Shown: piece after piece, positions 42,435-50,732 of the stretch
Numbering within the stretch: position 1 is the first letter of the stretch
Layout of the letters: each line of letters begins with the position of its first letter
Translations under genes and position numbers: made by a program
The notes under the pieces: model-generated
Seen by the model: only the letters and a program-made list of their open reading frames with translations
Databases searched by the model: none
Told to the model about the DNA's origin: nothing
Source: Candidatus Latescibacterota bacterium
GTDB lineage: Bacteria; Latescibacterota; UBA2968; UBA8231
DNA: 64,000 nucleotides
Direction: 5' to 3'
Assembly (NCBI GenBank): GCA_007571365.1
Contig: RKRN01000055.1
Coordinates: 1 to 64,000 of the forward strand

Positions 42435-43289
42435 TTGAACTGGTTTGAAAAAATGAAATCTGGGATCAAGTCCCTAATAAAACGCGAAATTCGCCAAGGC
42501 ATCTGGATCAAGTGTAAAAAGTGCGGCCACTCCAACTACGAGATGGCTCTGCGACGCCGGCACTGGATCTGCCCGGAGTGCGCTTGCCACTACCCCATTG
42601 GCCATCAGCAGTATATCGACCTGCTCGTCGACGACGGTACATTCACCGAAATTAACGCCAACGTAGCACCTGTCGACCCGCTCAAGTTCAAAGGCTATCG
42701 AGACAAAATCAAGACCAGTCGCCGCCAGAGCGGCCTAAAAGAATCAGTGTACACCGGCATTGGCCAAATCGGCGGCCACCCTGTCGCCTTGGCGATCATG
42801 GACTCGCGTTATCTCACAGGCACTTTGGGCGGCGCGACCGGCGAAAAGCTCTGCCGTCTCATCGACCGCGCTATGGCCGAACGATGCACGCTGGTTATCG
42901 TCTGCCAGTCGGGTGGTGCTAGAATGCAGGAAAGTGCCTATTCGCTGATGCAGATGGCGCGGATTAGCGCCAAGCTCAACCAACTCTCACAAAACGGTTT
43001 ACTCTATATTGCGATTCTTACCGACCCAACGTATGGCGGTGTCACTGCCAGCTTTGCCATGCTCGGCGATATAGCCTTGGCCGAACCTAGTGCGCGCATC
43101 GGCTTTGCGGGCCAAACCGTCATCCAACAGTTCCTCGGCACGGACGCCCCCCTACCCGAAGGCTTCCAACGAGCCGAGACCGTCCTTGAACACGGCTTTA
43201 TCGACCGCATCGTCTCGCGCGACCGCATGGCGGCGGAACTGGCGCGTTTGATCGCACTTTTGGCTCCGAATCCGAAGGCTGCCTGCTAG
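42435..43289 (+). CDS. accD: Acetyl-CoA carboxylase carboxyltransferase subunit beta
   Basis: 284 residues from a TTG preceded by GAGAGGAG. N-terminal four-Cys zinc ribbon ('CKKCGHSNYEMALRRRHWICPECACH') and the crotonase-like carboxyltransferase core: 'GIGQIGGHPVALAIMDSRYLTGTLGGATGEK' region, 'VIVCQSGGARMQESAYSLM', 'DPTYGGVTASFAMLGD' and 'IGFAGQTVIQQFLG'. It transfers CO2 from biotin to acetyl-CoA with AccA, which is not in this window. Complete. Confidence 0.96.
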   Translation: MNWFEKMKSGIKSLIKREIRQGIWIKCKKCGHSNYEMALRRRHWICPECACHYPIGHQQYIDLLVDDGTFTEINANVAPVDPLKFKGYRDKIKTSRRQSGLKESVYTGIGQIGGHPVALAIMDSRYLTGTLGGATGEKLCRLIDRAMAERCTLVIVCQSGGARMQESAYSLMQMARISAKLNQLSQNGLLYIAILTDPTYGGVTASFAMLGDIALAEPSARIGFAGQTVIQQFLGTDAPLPEGFQRAETVLEHGFIDRIVSRDRMAAELARLIALLAPNPKAAC

Positions 43290-43295
43290 CCACGC

Positions 43296-44591
43296 CTAGA
43301 AGTTGTGTCCTAGGCTCAGCCAGACATCCATTTGCTCATCGGCTATGCCCGTACCCATGCGGATCACCAGATCGGCGTCCCAGACCATGCGCACCCCAGT
43401 GCCGCCGCTGATGTGCATACCCGACCACCGGATCTTATCCAAATCGGGCCAGACTCGGCCCGCATCGAAAAAAGTTACCCCCTGCCACTCTATGTACTGT
43501 CCGTAAAACCAGATGTCGTACAGTTGGTAGCGCAGTTCGACATTGGACAAAAAGCGCACATCGTCTGTAAACCGCTGGGTGTCGAAACCGCGCAGCGAAT
43601 CGCTGCCGCCTAGCCCCTTGACCCGGCGGCTGCCGCCTATTTCGCCATAGGCGTAGAGGGGGACTTCGCCACTGAGGACCTCCAATACGAGGCGGTGCGA
43701 GAAATTTATCCGCGGCGACAGCGGGATGTAGTAGTAGTTGGTCAGGGTCACGCGGCTGAAATCAATTGGCTCGAAGAACAGCGCCAACAGAGAGTTGCGC
43801 GCCGACTCGTACGACCACTCCTGAAAGAAGCCGCGCCGCGGTACCACTTCGTCGTCGCGGGTATCCCACTGGAGAGCAGCACTGATAAACCCCGAAAACC
43901 CATCTATCACCCCGTCTGGGGTGCCTCGCTCTAAATAGAACGCCGGCGTCCCCCGCTGGTCCACATCAACGCGCTCCAGCCCAAAACCGGCCGATATAGA
44001 TACTGGCCCGTACAACTGGCGAAAAAGGCTTACCAATAGCCGCGGGTTTCTTTCTAGAATGTAGTAGTAGTAGTTTTCGTCTTTGAAATCAGCGCTCTTG
44101 GGATTGGTGAAGTCTCGATTGAATGCGCTATCGTTGCCCAACCCATAGTAGCGCGTGCGTATATTGCGCTCGCGGAACAACTCCAGTCTCAGGCCGAAGC
44201 CCGTCCCCGAGATGCGAGGCACTCTCAGTCGTACGCGATTTTTTAGTTTACCCTCAGAAGACTGCTGGACGTGCAACGTCAGCTTGTAGAGATAGGGCTG
44301 CCGCCGGTAGTCAGCCCAGTGGACGTGCGCCCCCCAATTCCAGCCCGTGTTGGGGCTGAGGTAAGCAAACGGCAGGCCGGTGACGCCATAGGGAATGCCC
44401 CGCAGGGTAAACTGGCGTCGTTTTGCCAGCCAGCGCACGGCCTCCACGGTCTGCTCAGTTGCCGACTCCAGCAGCGGGGACGAGGGCTGACTGTGGGTGG
44501 AATCGACGCGGCCCTCACCCCATGTGCTCCCGGCGAGCAATAGGACGCCGATACAACTGCCGTTTGCGAGAAGCCGCTTAACCACGACCAT
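43296..44591 (-). CDS. Omp85/BamA-TamA-type outer-membrane barrel without POTRA domains
   Basis: 431 residues with a signal peptide (SCIGVLLLAGSTWGEG). The C-terminal half has Omp85 barrel landmarks: 'GGSRRVKGLGGSDSLRGFDTQRF' with the lid-loop SLRGF motif, 'NVELRYQLYDIWFYGQYIEW', and 'GGTGVRMVWDADLVIRMGTG'. The ~80-residue N-terminal part is too short for the usual POTRA repeats, so it is not BamA itself. It may be a D15-like porin or lipid/protein translocation barrel. Ends seven bases from the accD stop, convergent. Confidence 0.78.
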   Translation of the reverse strand: MVVVKRLLANGSCIGVLLLAGSTWGEGRVDSTHSQPSSPLLESATEQTVEAVRWLAKRRQFTLRGIPYGVTGLPFAYLSPNTGWNWGAHVHWADYRRQPYLYKLTLHVQQSSEGKLKNRVRLRVPRISGTGFGLRLELFRERNIRTRYYGLGNDSAFNRDFTNPKSADFKDENYYYYILERNPRLLVSLFRQLYGPVSISAGFGLERVDVDQRGTPAFYLERGTPDGVIDGFSGFISAALQWDTRDDEVVPRRGFFQEWSYESARNSLLALFFEPIDFSRVTLTNYYYIPLSPRINFSHRLVLEVLSGEVPLYAYGEIGGSRRVKGLGGSDSLRGFDTQRFTDDVRFLSNVELRYQLYDIWFYGQYIEWQGVTFFDAGRVWPDLDKIRWSGMHISGGTGVRMVWDADLVIRMGTGIADEQMDVWLSLGHNF

Positions 44592-44600
44592 CTTGCTTTC

Positions 44601-45491
44601 CTACGCTTTCAGGGAAATGCCGCACTCAAAGCGCTGGCGATCAAGCGAGCTTATCGGAGCATCAAGCGCATAGCGAAGCGGCGTAATCGCGACTGCGCCG
44701 CGCCCCAAGGCTGCCACATCGCTGTTAGCTCCGTCGCCAATCAACTGCAACCGACAGCTATGGTATGCGAAGTGCGGCTCGGCCCCATGCCGAGCGAATA
44801 GCGGACCATAGCTCGTCTTCGCCAAACCCGTCAGGCACCTCGGTGATTCGCGCTTGGTACTAGCGGGCATGTTTACTGCGATCATGTCGGCACCAACTGG
44901 CAACCCCCCGCGCAGAATTTCGGCGGCGATGTCCGCAGTGACGGCCGCCGCCGCCGAGACCAGCGCATTGAGCGCGGGATCGAGCTGCCGATGTCGCCGC
45001 CAGAGCGCAAAAGCCGATTCGGGCAACTCCAGCGAAAAGGCTGCGGATGGCACCCCAGCGAGAAAGCCCTCTACAGCCGCTCCTATGGTGCCGGAACTCA
45101 GCGCGAAAGCGAGACCAGAATTGACGCCCATATTGATGCCAGAAACAACTAGGGCCGGCTTTTGCGGACAGAGGTTGTGGATGCCGATATGGGCACAGTC
45201 GGCCGGCTTGCCGGTCAACGTCTGGATGGGAAAGCCGCCGCATTCCATCTCAGCTAGTACCAATGGCTCAAAGCGGCTCATACTCTTGCTGGTCCAACTG
45301 CATTCCGCCGCCGGCACCACCACGCATAGCCCGGTCAACTTGGATAGCTCCCGCAGCAAAGGCACTAAAAGAGGCGAATCAGCACCGTCGTCGTTTGTCA
45401 CCAATACTTGGGATTTTGCAGCGGTCACCGTTGGTTTTCTCTTCGCTAGGGATGCGCTCTGAACTGGAGACATATAATAACAATCCGCCAT
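44601..45491 (-). CDS. surE: SurE-like 5'/3'-nucleotidase, divergent
   Basis: About 296 residues (or 290 from the ATG at 45473), somewhat longer than usual SurE. Family signatures: 'QVLVTNDDGADSPLLVPL' (metal-binding NDDG, though the usual apo-Gly step is altered), 'AECSWTSKSMSRFEPL', 'ALVVSGINMGVNSGLAF' and 'SSGTIGAAVEGFLAGV'. SurE removes phosphate from nucleoside monophosphates. Divergent from the 87-residue gene at 45548. The assignment is to the superfamily; activity could differ. Confidence 0.82.
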   Translation of the reverse strand: MADCYYMSPVQSASLAKRKPTVTAAKSQVLVTNDDGADSPLLVPLLRELSKLTGLCVVVPAAECSWTSKSMSRFEPLVLAEMECGGFPIQTLTGKPADCAHIGIHNLCPQKPALVVSGINMGVNSGLAFALSSGTIGAAVEGFLAGVPSAAFSLELPESAFALWRRHRQLDPALNALVSAAAAVTADIAAEILRGGLPVGADMIAVNMPASTKRESPRCLTGLAKTSYGPLFARHGAEPHFAYHSCRLQLIGDGANSDVAALGRGAVAITPLRYALDAPISSLDRQRFECGISLKA

Positions 45492-45547
45492 TCAGTTCCC
45501 AATAATTTCCTTGCTTAGCGGCGACCTGCGGTTCTATTATTTTTTTA

Positions 45548-45811
45548 ATGGATGCTACCATTCTCCTGCAGGAACTTGAAACCCTCGCCGCCGGGCTGGA
45601 CATTGAGGTGCGCTACGACGACTTTGAGGGCCAAGGTGGGCTTTGCCGCTATGGCGGTAGATCCTACTTGATTGTCAATCGCAAACTCGATACCGAAGCC
45701 CGGGTGCATCTGTTGTGCTGTGCTCTTGCGCGGCTGTCTCTCGATGCAGTCTTTATCCGTCCCCAAGTACGGGAACAGATCGAAAAATGTAGATCGCCGG
45801 CCCCCGCCTAA
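45548..45811 (+). CDS. Small conserved protein of unknown function
   Basis: 87 residues, no membrane segment. Pattern 'ELETLAAGLDIEVRYDDFEGQGGLCRYGGRSYLIVNRKLDTEARV' (given in parts) with 'CCALARLSLDAVFIRPQVREQIE' at the end. I associate this type (Gly-Gly-Leu-Cys followed by an 'i.v.rkL' strand and 'VF..P.VRe.Ie') with a small conserved family seen near translation genes, but I cannot name its function. TATTAT at 45535-45540 sits only seven bases before the ATG and no ribosome binding site is visible, as would be expected for a leaderless mRNA. Confidence 0.65.
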   Translation: MDATILLQELETLAAGLDIEVRYDDFEGQGGLCRYGGRSYLIVNRKLDTEARVHLLCCALARLSLDAVFIRPQVREQIEKCRSPAPA

Positions 45812-45905
45812 TCGCCTACCCTCCCACTGGCCGCGCTCCAGCATTTAGACGGGGCCGCGAGTTTTCCCGCCAAAATTCACCGCCTGAAGGGCGGACTGCT
45901 CTTTC

Positions 45906-45934
45906 TTGACAGCCCCTATGTCATGGTCTATTTT
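45906..45934 (+). promoter_or_regulatory. Near-consensus promoter of rpmI-rplT
   Basis: TTGACA (45906-45911) and TATTTT (45929-45934) are 17 bases apart, about 35 bases before the rpmI start. This matches exactly the tRNA promoter at 27868-27896. No infC lies upstream and no L20-binding leader structure was recognised in the short leader. Confidence 0.85.
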
Positions 45935-45969
45935 TCCTCTTTCTGCTTAATTAAGACAAAGGGATTATC

Positions 45970-46167
45970 ATGCCCAAAATCAAGACGCACAAATCCTCAT
46001 CCAAGCGCATTAAGCAACGCGGATCGGGCAGCCTAAAACGGCGCAATGCCTATGCCACACACCTTTTGGGAGGCCGTTCGACCAAGCGCAAACGGGCTTT
46101 CCGCAAAAACAGTTCGGTCTCGTCCGCCGATCTAGCCAATGTTCGCCGTGCCCTGAACCTCAAGTAA
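45970..46167 (+). CDS. rpmI: 50S ribosomal protein L35
   Basis: 65 residues, very basic, with the family wording 'KIKTHKSSSKRIKQRGSGSLKRR' (in part), 'HLLGGRSTKRKRAFRKNS' and 'VRRALNL'. Component of the large ribosomal subunit. Followed after 23 bases by rplT. Start ATG; complete. Confidence 0.97.
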   Translation: MPKIKTHKSSSKRIKQRGSGSLKRRNAYATHLLGGRSTKRKRAFRKNSSVSSADLANVRRALNLK

Positions 46168-46190
46168 GCGAGTTTAACGGAGAGTAATCC

Positions 46191-46544
46191 ATGCCACGGG
46201 TAAATCACGCCGTAGCTACCAAAAAGCGCAAAAAGAAGGTACTCAAACAATCCAAGGGTTATTGGGGTGCGCGCAGCCGCCTCTTCCGCACCGCCAGGGA
46301 AGCCGTTGACCGCGCTCAAGCCTACGCCTACCGCGACCGGCGTCAGCGCAAGCGGGATTTCCGCCGCCTCTGGATTGTCCGCATCAATGCCGCCGCCCGC
46401 CGCAACGGCATGTCTTATAGCCAACTCGTCCACGGGCTGGCCCAAGCCGGCGTTGCAATCAACCGCAAGGTGTTGGCCGACCTAGCCGTGCGCGATCCGG
46501 CCGCCTTTACTGCGGTAGTCGAACAAGCCCGGCCCCACGTCTAA
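46191..46544 (+). CDS. rplT: 50S ribosomal protein L20
   Basis: 117 residues: basic N-terminal extension ('[19 protein letters not shown]'), '[20 protein letters not shown]', '[22 protein letters not shown]' and the globular part '[20 protein letters not shown]'. Needed early in large-subunit assembly. GGAGAG lies before the ATG. Confidence 0.98.
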   Translation: MPRVNHAVATKKRKKKVLKQSKGYWGARSRLFRTAREAVDRAQAYAYRDRRQRKRDFRRLWIVRINAAARRNGMSYSQLVHGLAQAGVAINRKVLADLAVRDPAAFTAVVEQARPHV

Positions 46545-46560
46545 ATTTACACCCATCTGA

Positions 46561-46603
46561 CAAAAAGGGGCCGGCGATACGCGCTGGGCCCTTTTTGTTT
46601 TAT
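46561..46603 (+). terminator. Rho-independent terminator after rplT
   Basis: CAAAAAGGG (46561-46569) pairs with CCCTTTTTG (46589-46597), with extra GC pairing possible inside, and is followed by TTTTATT. It separates rpmI-rplT from pheS, whose ATG lies 10 bases further on; TATAAT immediately around that ATG is probably chance. Confidence 0.8.
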
Positions 46604-46612
46604 TAGTCTATA

Positions 46613-47623
46613 ATGTTAGAACAAGTGCGACAATTGGCGTCGGTCGCCGTCGCGGAAATCGAGGCGGCCCAAGACGATAAGGCACTGGAGGCACTGCGAG
46701 TTTACCACCTCGGGCGCAAGAGCCGCTTGCGCCAGATCGCCCGGCAGATCGGTCGCCTGCCCGCGGCCGAAAGGCCTGCGCTTGGGCAGGCCACTGGTCG
46801 CGCCCAACAGGCCATTCAGCAGGCGCTAGACGACAAGGCTCTGGCCCTCCGGCAGGTGGCTGAAGCGGCTTCTGCTCTCGACGTAACACTGCCGGGCCGA
46901 CGGCCCCTGTTTGGCTGTGCTCACCCCCTGCCTCAGCTTACCGACGAGTTAATCAGCATTTTCCAAGGCATGGGTTTTGACGTGGCCGACGGGCCAGAAG
47001 CCGAAGACGAGTACCACAATTTCGACGCCCTCAATACGCCGGCTGATCACCCCGCACGCGACCTGCACGACACCTTCTATTTAGAGGGCGGCGGCCTCAT
47101 GCGTACTCACACCTCCACGGTGCAGATCCGCGTTATGGAGCAAACGCCGCCGCCGGTGCGGATCATCTCCTTGGGACGCTGCTACCGCAAGGAGACAGCC
47201 GATGCAACCCACTACTTTGCCTTCCATCAGATCGAGGGCCTATATGTCGATCGCGGGGTTTCTTTCGCCGATTTGAAGGGCACTATTGAGGCTATGGGAC
47301 GCCAGCTTATGGGCGCGGAGACTCAAGTGCGCTTTCGACCGCACTTTTTTCCCTTTACTGAGCCAAGCGTGGAATACGATTTTACCTGCATCTGCCAGAG
47401 GCAAGGCGCGAACTGCTCTATTTGCAAAGGAACTGGGTGGATCGAAATCGCCGGCGCCGGCATGGTCGATCCGGCCGTCTTTGCCGCGGTGGGCTACGAC
47501 CCAGACGAATATACGGGCTTCGCCTTCGGCATGGGGTTGGAGCGGATCGCCATGATCCGGCACGGCATTGACGATGTGCGGCGTTTTCTCGAAAACGATT
47601 TGCGGTTTATCCGCCAGTTCTAA
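46613..47623 (+). CDS. pheS: Phenylalanyl-tRNA synthetase alpha subunit
   Basis: 336 residues, normal length. N-terminal coiled coil, then a class II aaRS core: motif 'TDELISIFQGMGFDVADGPE', 'NTPADHPARDLHDTFY', 'MRTHTSTVQIRVM', 'RCYRKETADATHYFAFHQIEG', and motif 3 'FGMGLERIAMIRHGIDDVR'. It charges tRNA-Phe as (alpha-beta)2 with PheT, encoded 17 bases downstream. No strong ribosome binding site is visible before the ATG, which follows the terminator T-run closely. Confidence 0.98.
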   Translation: MLEQVRQLASVAVAEIEAAQDDKALEALRVYHLGRKSRLRQIARQIGRLPAAERPALGQATGRAQQAIQQALDDKALALRQVAEAASALDVTLPGRRPLFGCAHPLPQLTDELISIFQGMGFDVADGPEAEDEYHNFDALNTPADHPARDLHDTFYLEGGGLMRTHTSTVQIRVMEQTPPPVRIISLGRCYRKETADATHYFAFHQIEGLYVDRGVSFADLKGTIEAMGRQLMGAETQVRFRPHFFPFTEPSVEYDFTCICQRQGANCSICKGTGWIEIAGAGMVDPAVFAAVGYDPDEYTGFAFGMGLERIAMIRHGIDDVRRFLENDLRFIRQF

Positions 47624-47640
47624 GGTTTCCGGCAACCGCT

Positions 47641-50019
47641 ATGAAAATCACTTATAACTGGCTCAAGGAATACGTGGACTTCGCTTGGGATTGGCCCGAG
47701 CTAGTCGAGCGCCTAACTATGGCGGGCTTGGAGTTCGAGGGCGTTGAGGATCTCGGTGTGCGCTACGAAGGCGTCGTCGTTGGTCGCGTCAACTCCTGTT
47801 GCCCACACGAAAATGCCGATCGCTTGACCGTCTGCCAAGTTGATGTGGGGACCGGGGTCAACACCATCGTCTGCGGGGCGCCTAACGTCGCAACCGGGCA
47901 AACCGTCGCTGTCGCCCTGCCCGGCACCACACTGCCCAGCGGCATGCAAATCAAAAAAGCCAAGATCCGCGGCGTCGCATCCGAGGGCATGCTCTGCGCC
48001 GAAGACGAACTCGGGCTGGGCGATAACCACGACGGCATTGTGGTACTCGACGAGGCGCTCGCGGTCGGCACCCCCTTTGCCGCAGCCACCGGGCTGGGCG
48101 ACGTGGTCATTGACTTCGAAGTTACCCCCAACCGCCCGGACTGCCTGAGCCTCTTGGGCATTGCCCGCGAGGTCCACGCACTCACCGGCAATCCCCTCCG
48201 TTTTCCCAACGCCCAGGTCCCCGAAAGCGGACCAGCCACCGCACAAGACGTGCAGATCGACATCGAGGTCCCAGACGATTGTCCGCGCTACGTTGGCCGC
48301 ATCGTCCGCGGCGTCGAGGTTGGCCCCTCGCCCGAGTGGCTCCAACGCCGGCTCCAAGCCGTGGGGCAGCGCCCGATCAATAACGTCGTCGATATAACCA
48401 ACTACGTACTCCTGGAACTGGGGCACCCTCTGCACGCCTTCGATCTGCAGGCACTGGACCAGCGGCGAATCGTCGTCCGCCGGGCGTGCGCTGGCGAAAC
48501 CTTAGCGATGCTCGACGGCACCCGGTGTCAGCTCGACGAAGAGATGCTAGTCATCGCCGATGGAACGCGCCCCCAAGCACTAGCCGGGGTCATGGGTGGG
48601 GCCCATTCCCAAGTATCGGCCAACACCACGGACCTCCTGCTCGAAAGCGCGTATTTCGCCCCATCGTGCGTGCGGCTAGCCCGGTCGCGCCTAGGGCTTT
48701 TCACGGAGGCCGCCACGCGCTTTGAACGCGGTGCCGATTGGGACGCCCCGGTGCAGGCGATTGACCGCGCCGCTCACCTAATCGCCAAACTGACCGGCGG
48801 CGCAGTCGCCCCAACTCCTTTAGACGTGTACCCGCGCCCCGGCCAACGCCACCAGATCCCACTCTGCGTCGAGCGCACCAACCAGCTCTTGGCTACGGAG
48901 TTAGATTCCGCTGCCATCGTTCAGATTCTCATACGCCTCGGCTGCCGGGTCGAATCGGGTCGGCCTCTCGTGGTAACGGCCCCGAGCTTCCGTCCCGACC
49001 TAACCCGTCCCGTCGACCTCATCGAGGAAGTTGGCCGTATCTACGGCTTCGACCGCATTGAGGGCCGCCAAGAGGCATCCGGCCCTTGGATCACCCGGCG
49101 CGACCCCGAACTCGCCTTTAGGCAGGTCGCACGGCAACGGCTCTTGGGCTTGGGTTTAGACGAAGTTGTCAGCAATACGATCGTCGAATCCCGCTGGCTC
49201 GAATTAGTCAGATCCGCCGGCCAATCCGCCCGCTTGACCAATCCGCCGACCGAAACCCAAGACGCCTTGCGCCCCACCTTGGTGCCGAGCCTGTTAGACA
49301 TCGCACGTCGCAACTTCAACCAACGGGCCACAAGAGTGGCCATCTTCGAGCTGGGCAAGTGCTTTATCGCCGCGGCCGAAAAGGGCGCCAGGCCCGAGGA
49401 AAACTGGCACCTCGCCGCTTTATGGTCGGGCCGCGTTTCAGCCTCTCCCTATCAGGCCGATGCCCGCGAGGCCGACTTTTTCGACCTCAAAGGCTTGCTC
49501 GAAGTGCTGGTGGGCAAGGGGGATTTGCGCTTTACGCCCGCCGCCCGCCCCGAATGCCGCTCGGGACACGCAGCCTGCATCTCCCTCGGTGGCGAGCCTC
49601 TCGGCTGGCTGGGCCAAGCTTCGGCCGACTTATGCGCGGCATTTGATTTAGAGCACCAAGTACATATTTTTGAAATATCGTTTACCGCGCTAGTACGCCA
49701 TTGGCACGGTCGGGAGTACTCGTTTGTCCCGCTTCCCAAATTTCCGCCGATCGAGCGCGACCTGGCCATAGTCGTACGCGCAGATACTGCAACCGCCGAA
49801 CTTATCGCCACCATGCGAGATAGTGCGCTCCAGCTCGTCGAGTCCATTGAGGTTTTTGACCTCTATCAAGGGGATCAAATAGAAGCAGGCCACAAGAGCG
49901 TGGCATTCGCCATCCGTCTGCGCGACCGCCAACAGACGTTGCAGGACGCTCAGGCCGACGCGGCGATCTCGGCGATGCTCAAGAGTCTCCAAGCGCGGTT
50001 CGGCGCTCGTTTGCGCTAA
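47641..50019 (+). CDS. pheT: Phenylalanyl-tRNA synthetase beta subunit
   Basis: 792 residues. Domains in order: N-terminal helix, EMAP/OB tRNA-binding fold ('VVGRVNSCCPHENADRLTVCQVD'), B3/B4 editing domain ('PDCLSLLGIAREVHALTG'), B5 ('YPRPGQRHQIPLCVERTNQLL' and around), catalytic-like core ('DLIEEVGRIYGFDRIEG', 'NFNQRATRVAIFELGKCF'), and a C-terminal anticodon-binding ferredoxin-like domain ('KFPPIERDLAIVVRAD'). Complete, in frame, no insertions of note. Confidence 0.98.
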   Translation: MKITYNWLKEYVDFAWDWPELVERLTMAGLEFEGVEDLGVRYEGVVVGRVNSCCPHENADRLTVCQVDVGTGVNTIVCGAPNVATGQTVAVALPGTTLPSGMQIKKAKIRGVASEGMLCAEDELGLGDNHDGIVVLDEALAVGTPFAAATGLGDVVIDFEVTPNRPDCLSLLGIAREVHALTGNPLRFPNAQVPESGPATAQDVQIDIEVPDDCPRYVGRIVRGVEVGPSPEWLQRRLQAVGQRPINNVVDITNYVLLELGHPLHAFDLQALDQRRIVVRRACAGETLAMLDGTRCQLDEEMLVIADGTRPQALAGVMGGAHSQVSANTTDLLLESAYFAPSCVRLARSRLGLFTEAATRFERGADWDAPVQAIDRAAHLIAKLTGGAVAPTPLDVYPRPGQRHQIPLCVERTNQLLATELDSAAIVQILIRLGCRVESGRPLVVTAPSFRPDLTRPVDLIEEVGRIYGFDRIEGRQEASGPWITRRDPELAFRQVARQRLLGLGLDEVVSNTIVESRWLELVRSAGQSARLTNPPTETQDALRPTLVPSLLDIARRNFNQRATRVAIFELGKCFIAAAEKGARPEENWHLAALWSGRVSASPYQADAREADFFDLKGLLEVLVGKGDLRFTPAARPECRSGHAACISLGGEPLGWLGQASADLCAAFDLEHQVHIFEISFTALVRHWHGREYSFVPLPKFPPIERDLAIVVRADTATAELIATMRDSALQLVESIEVFDLYQGDQIEAGHKSVAFAIRLRDRQQTLQDAQADAAISAMLKSLQARFGARLR

Positions 50020-50043
50020 TTCCAACCCTCAATCAGGAGTACA

Positions 50044-50388
50044 GTGACCCCAATGGATGTAAACGAAAATTTTGAACGCCTCGAGCTCTACATCAATCGC
50101 CTGACGAGAGTCCTCGAAAAGCTGCGCAAGGAAAACGACGAACTGAAGGGTCAGATCCAGCACCTTCGAGAAAAAAATGACACCCTGCAGGCAGACGTCG
50201 AGAGCCTCGAAGCAAAAATCAGCGTCGTTAGCAGTGAAAACGAACAGATCAAAAAGGACAAAGAAGTGGTAAGGGGACGCATCGAACAGCTCCTCAGCCG
50301 CTTGGATAGTACCTTCAGCAGCGAAAACGAACAGTTCAAGCAGATCGAAGCAGCCGACACAGAGGTCGAAGTAGACAAAGGCATCTGA
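50044..50388 (+). CDS. Short coiled-coil protein, ZapB-like
   Basis: 114 residues, almost wholly one coiled coil ('RLELYINRLTRVLEKLRKENDE', 'KNDTLQADVESLEAKIS', 'EQIKKDKEVVRGRIEQLLSRLDS'). GTG start chosen because AGGAG lies four bases upstream; an ATG nine bases later is the alternative. It is immediately upstream of zapA, the place where a ZapB-like or initiator-type division coil is expected. It may help the FtsZ ring; inference from fold and position. Confidence 0.7.
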   Translation: MTPMDVNENFERLELYINRLTRVLEKLRKENDELKGQIQHLREKNDTLQADVESLEAKISVVSSENEQIKKDKEVVRGRIEQLLSRLDSTFSSENEQFKQIEAADTEVEVDKGI

Positions 50389-50402
50389 GAAAGGGATCTA
50401 GT

Positions 50403-50717
50403 ATGCCGTCCCAAGTAGTAGTCAAAATATTCGACAAGCACTATACCCTAGAAGTTGACGAAGATCACTCTGCCGAACGCGTACAAAAGATCGCCGAGAT
50501 GGTGGACGAGCGCATGTACGAAATAAAGCGCGAGCTCAAGGGCGGCTCCCCACTCCAAGTGGCCATCTTGGCCAGTCTGAGCTTAGTAGAGGAACTCCTC
50601 TCCCTGCGGGAGGCCTACGATTCCACTGAAGCTGATATAGCCCAGCGAACTTCTCAGCTTACTACCTCACTTGGGTACCTTTTCGCCGAAGTAGAAGTCC
50701 CCCGTTCCGATAGCTGA
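50403..50717 (+). CDS. zapA: Cell division protein ZapA
   Basis: 104 residues. ZapA pattern: beta hairpin 'VVVKIFDKHYTLEVDEDH', then 'RVQKIAEMVDERMYEIKREL', 'LQVAILASLSLVEELLSLREAY' and a C-terminal coiled coil. It crosslinks FtsZ filaments. Followed after 15 bases by rny. Confidence 0.92.
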   Translation: MPSQVVVKIFDKHYTLEVDEDHSAERVQKIAEMVDERMYEIKRELKGGSPLQVAILASLSLVEELLSLREAYDSTEADIAQRTSQLTTSLGYLFAEVEVPRSDS

Positions 50718-50732
50718 AGTATTCCGAGCCGC

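Noticed and set aside
46609-46614. TATAAT immediately over the pheS start codon
   Set aside because: A promoter there would start transcription inside pheS, beyond its conserved N-terminus; treated as chance.
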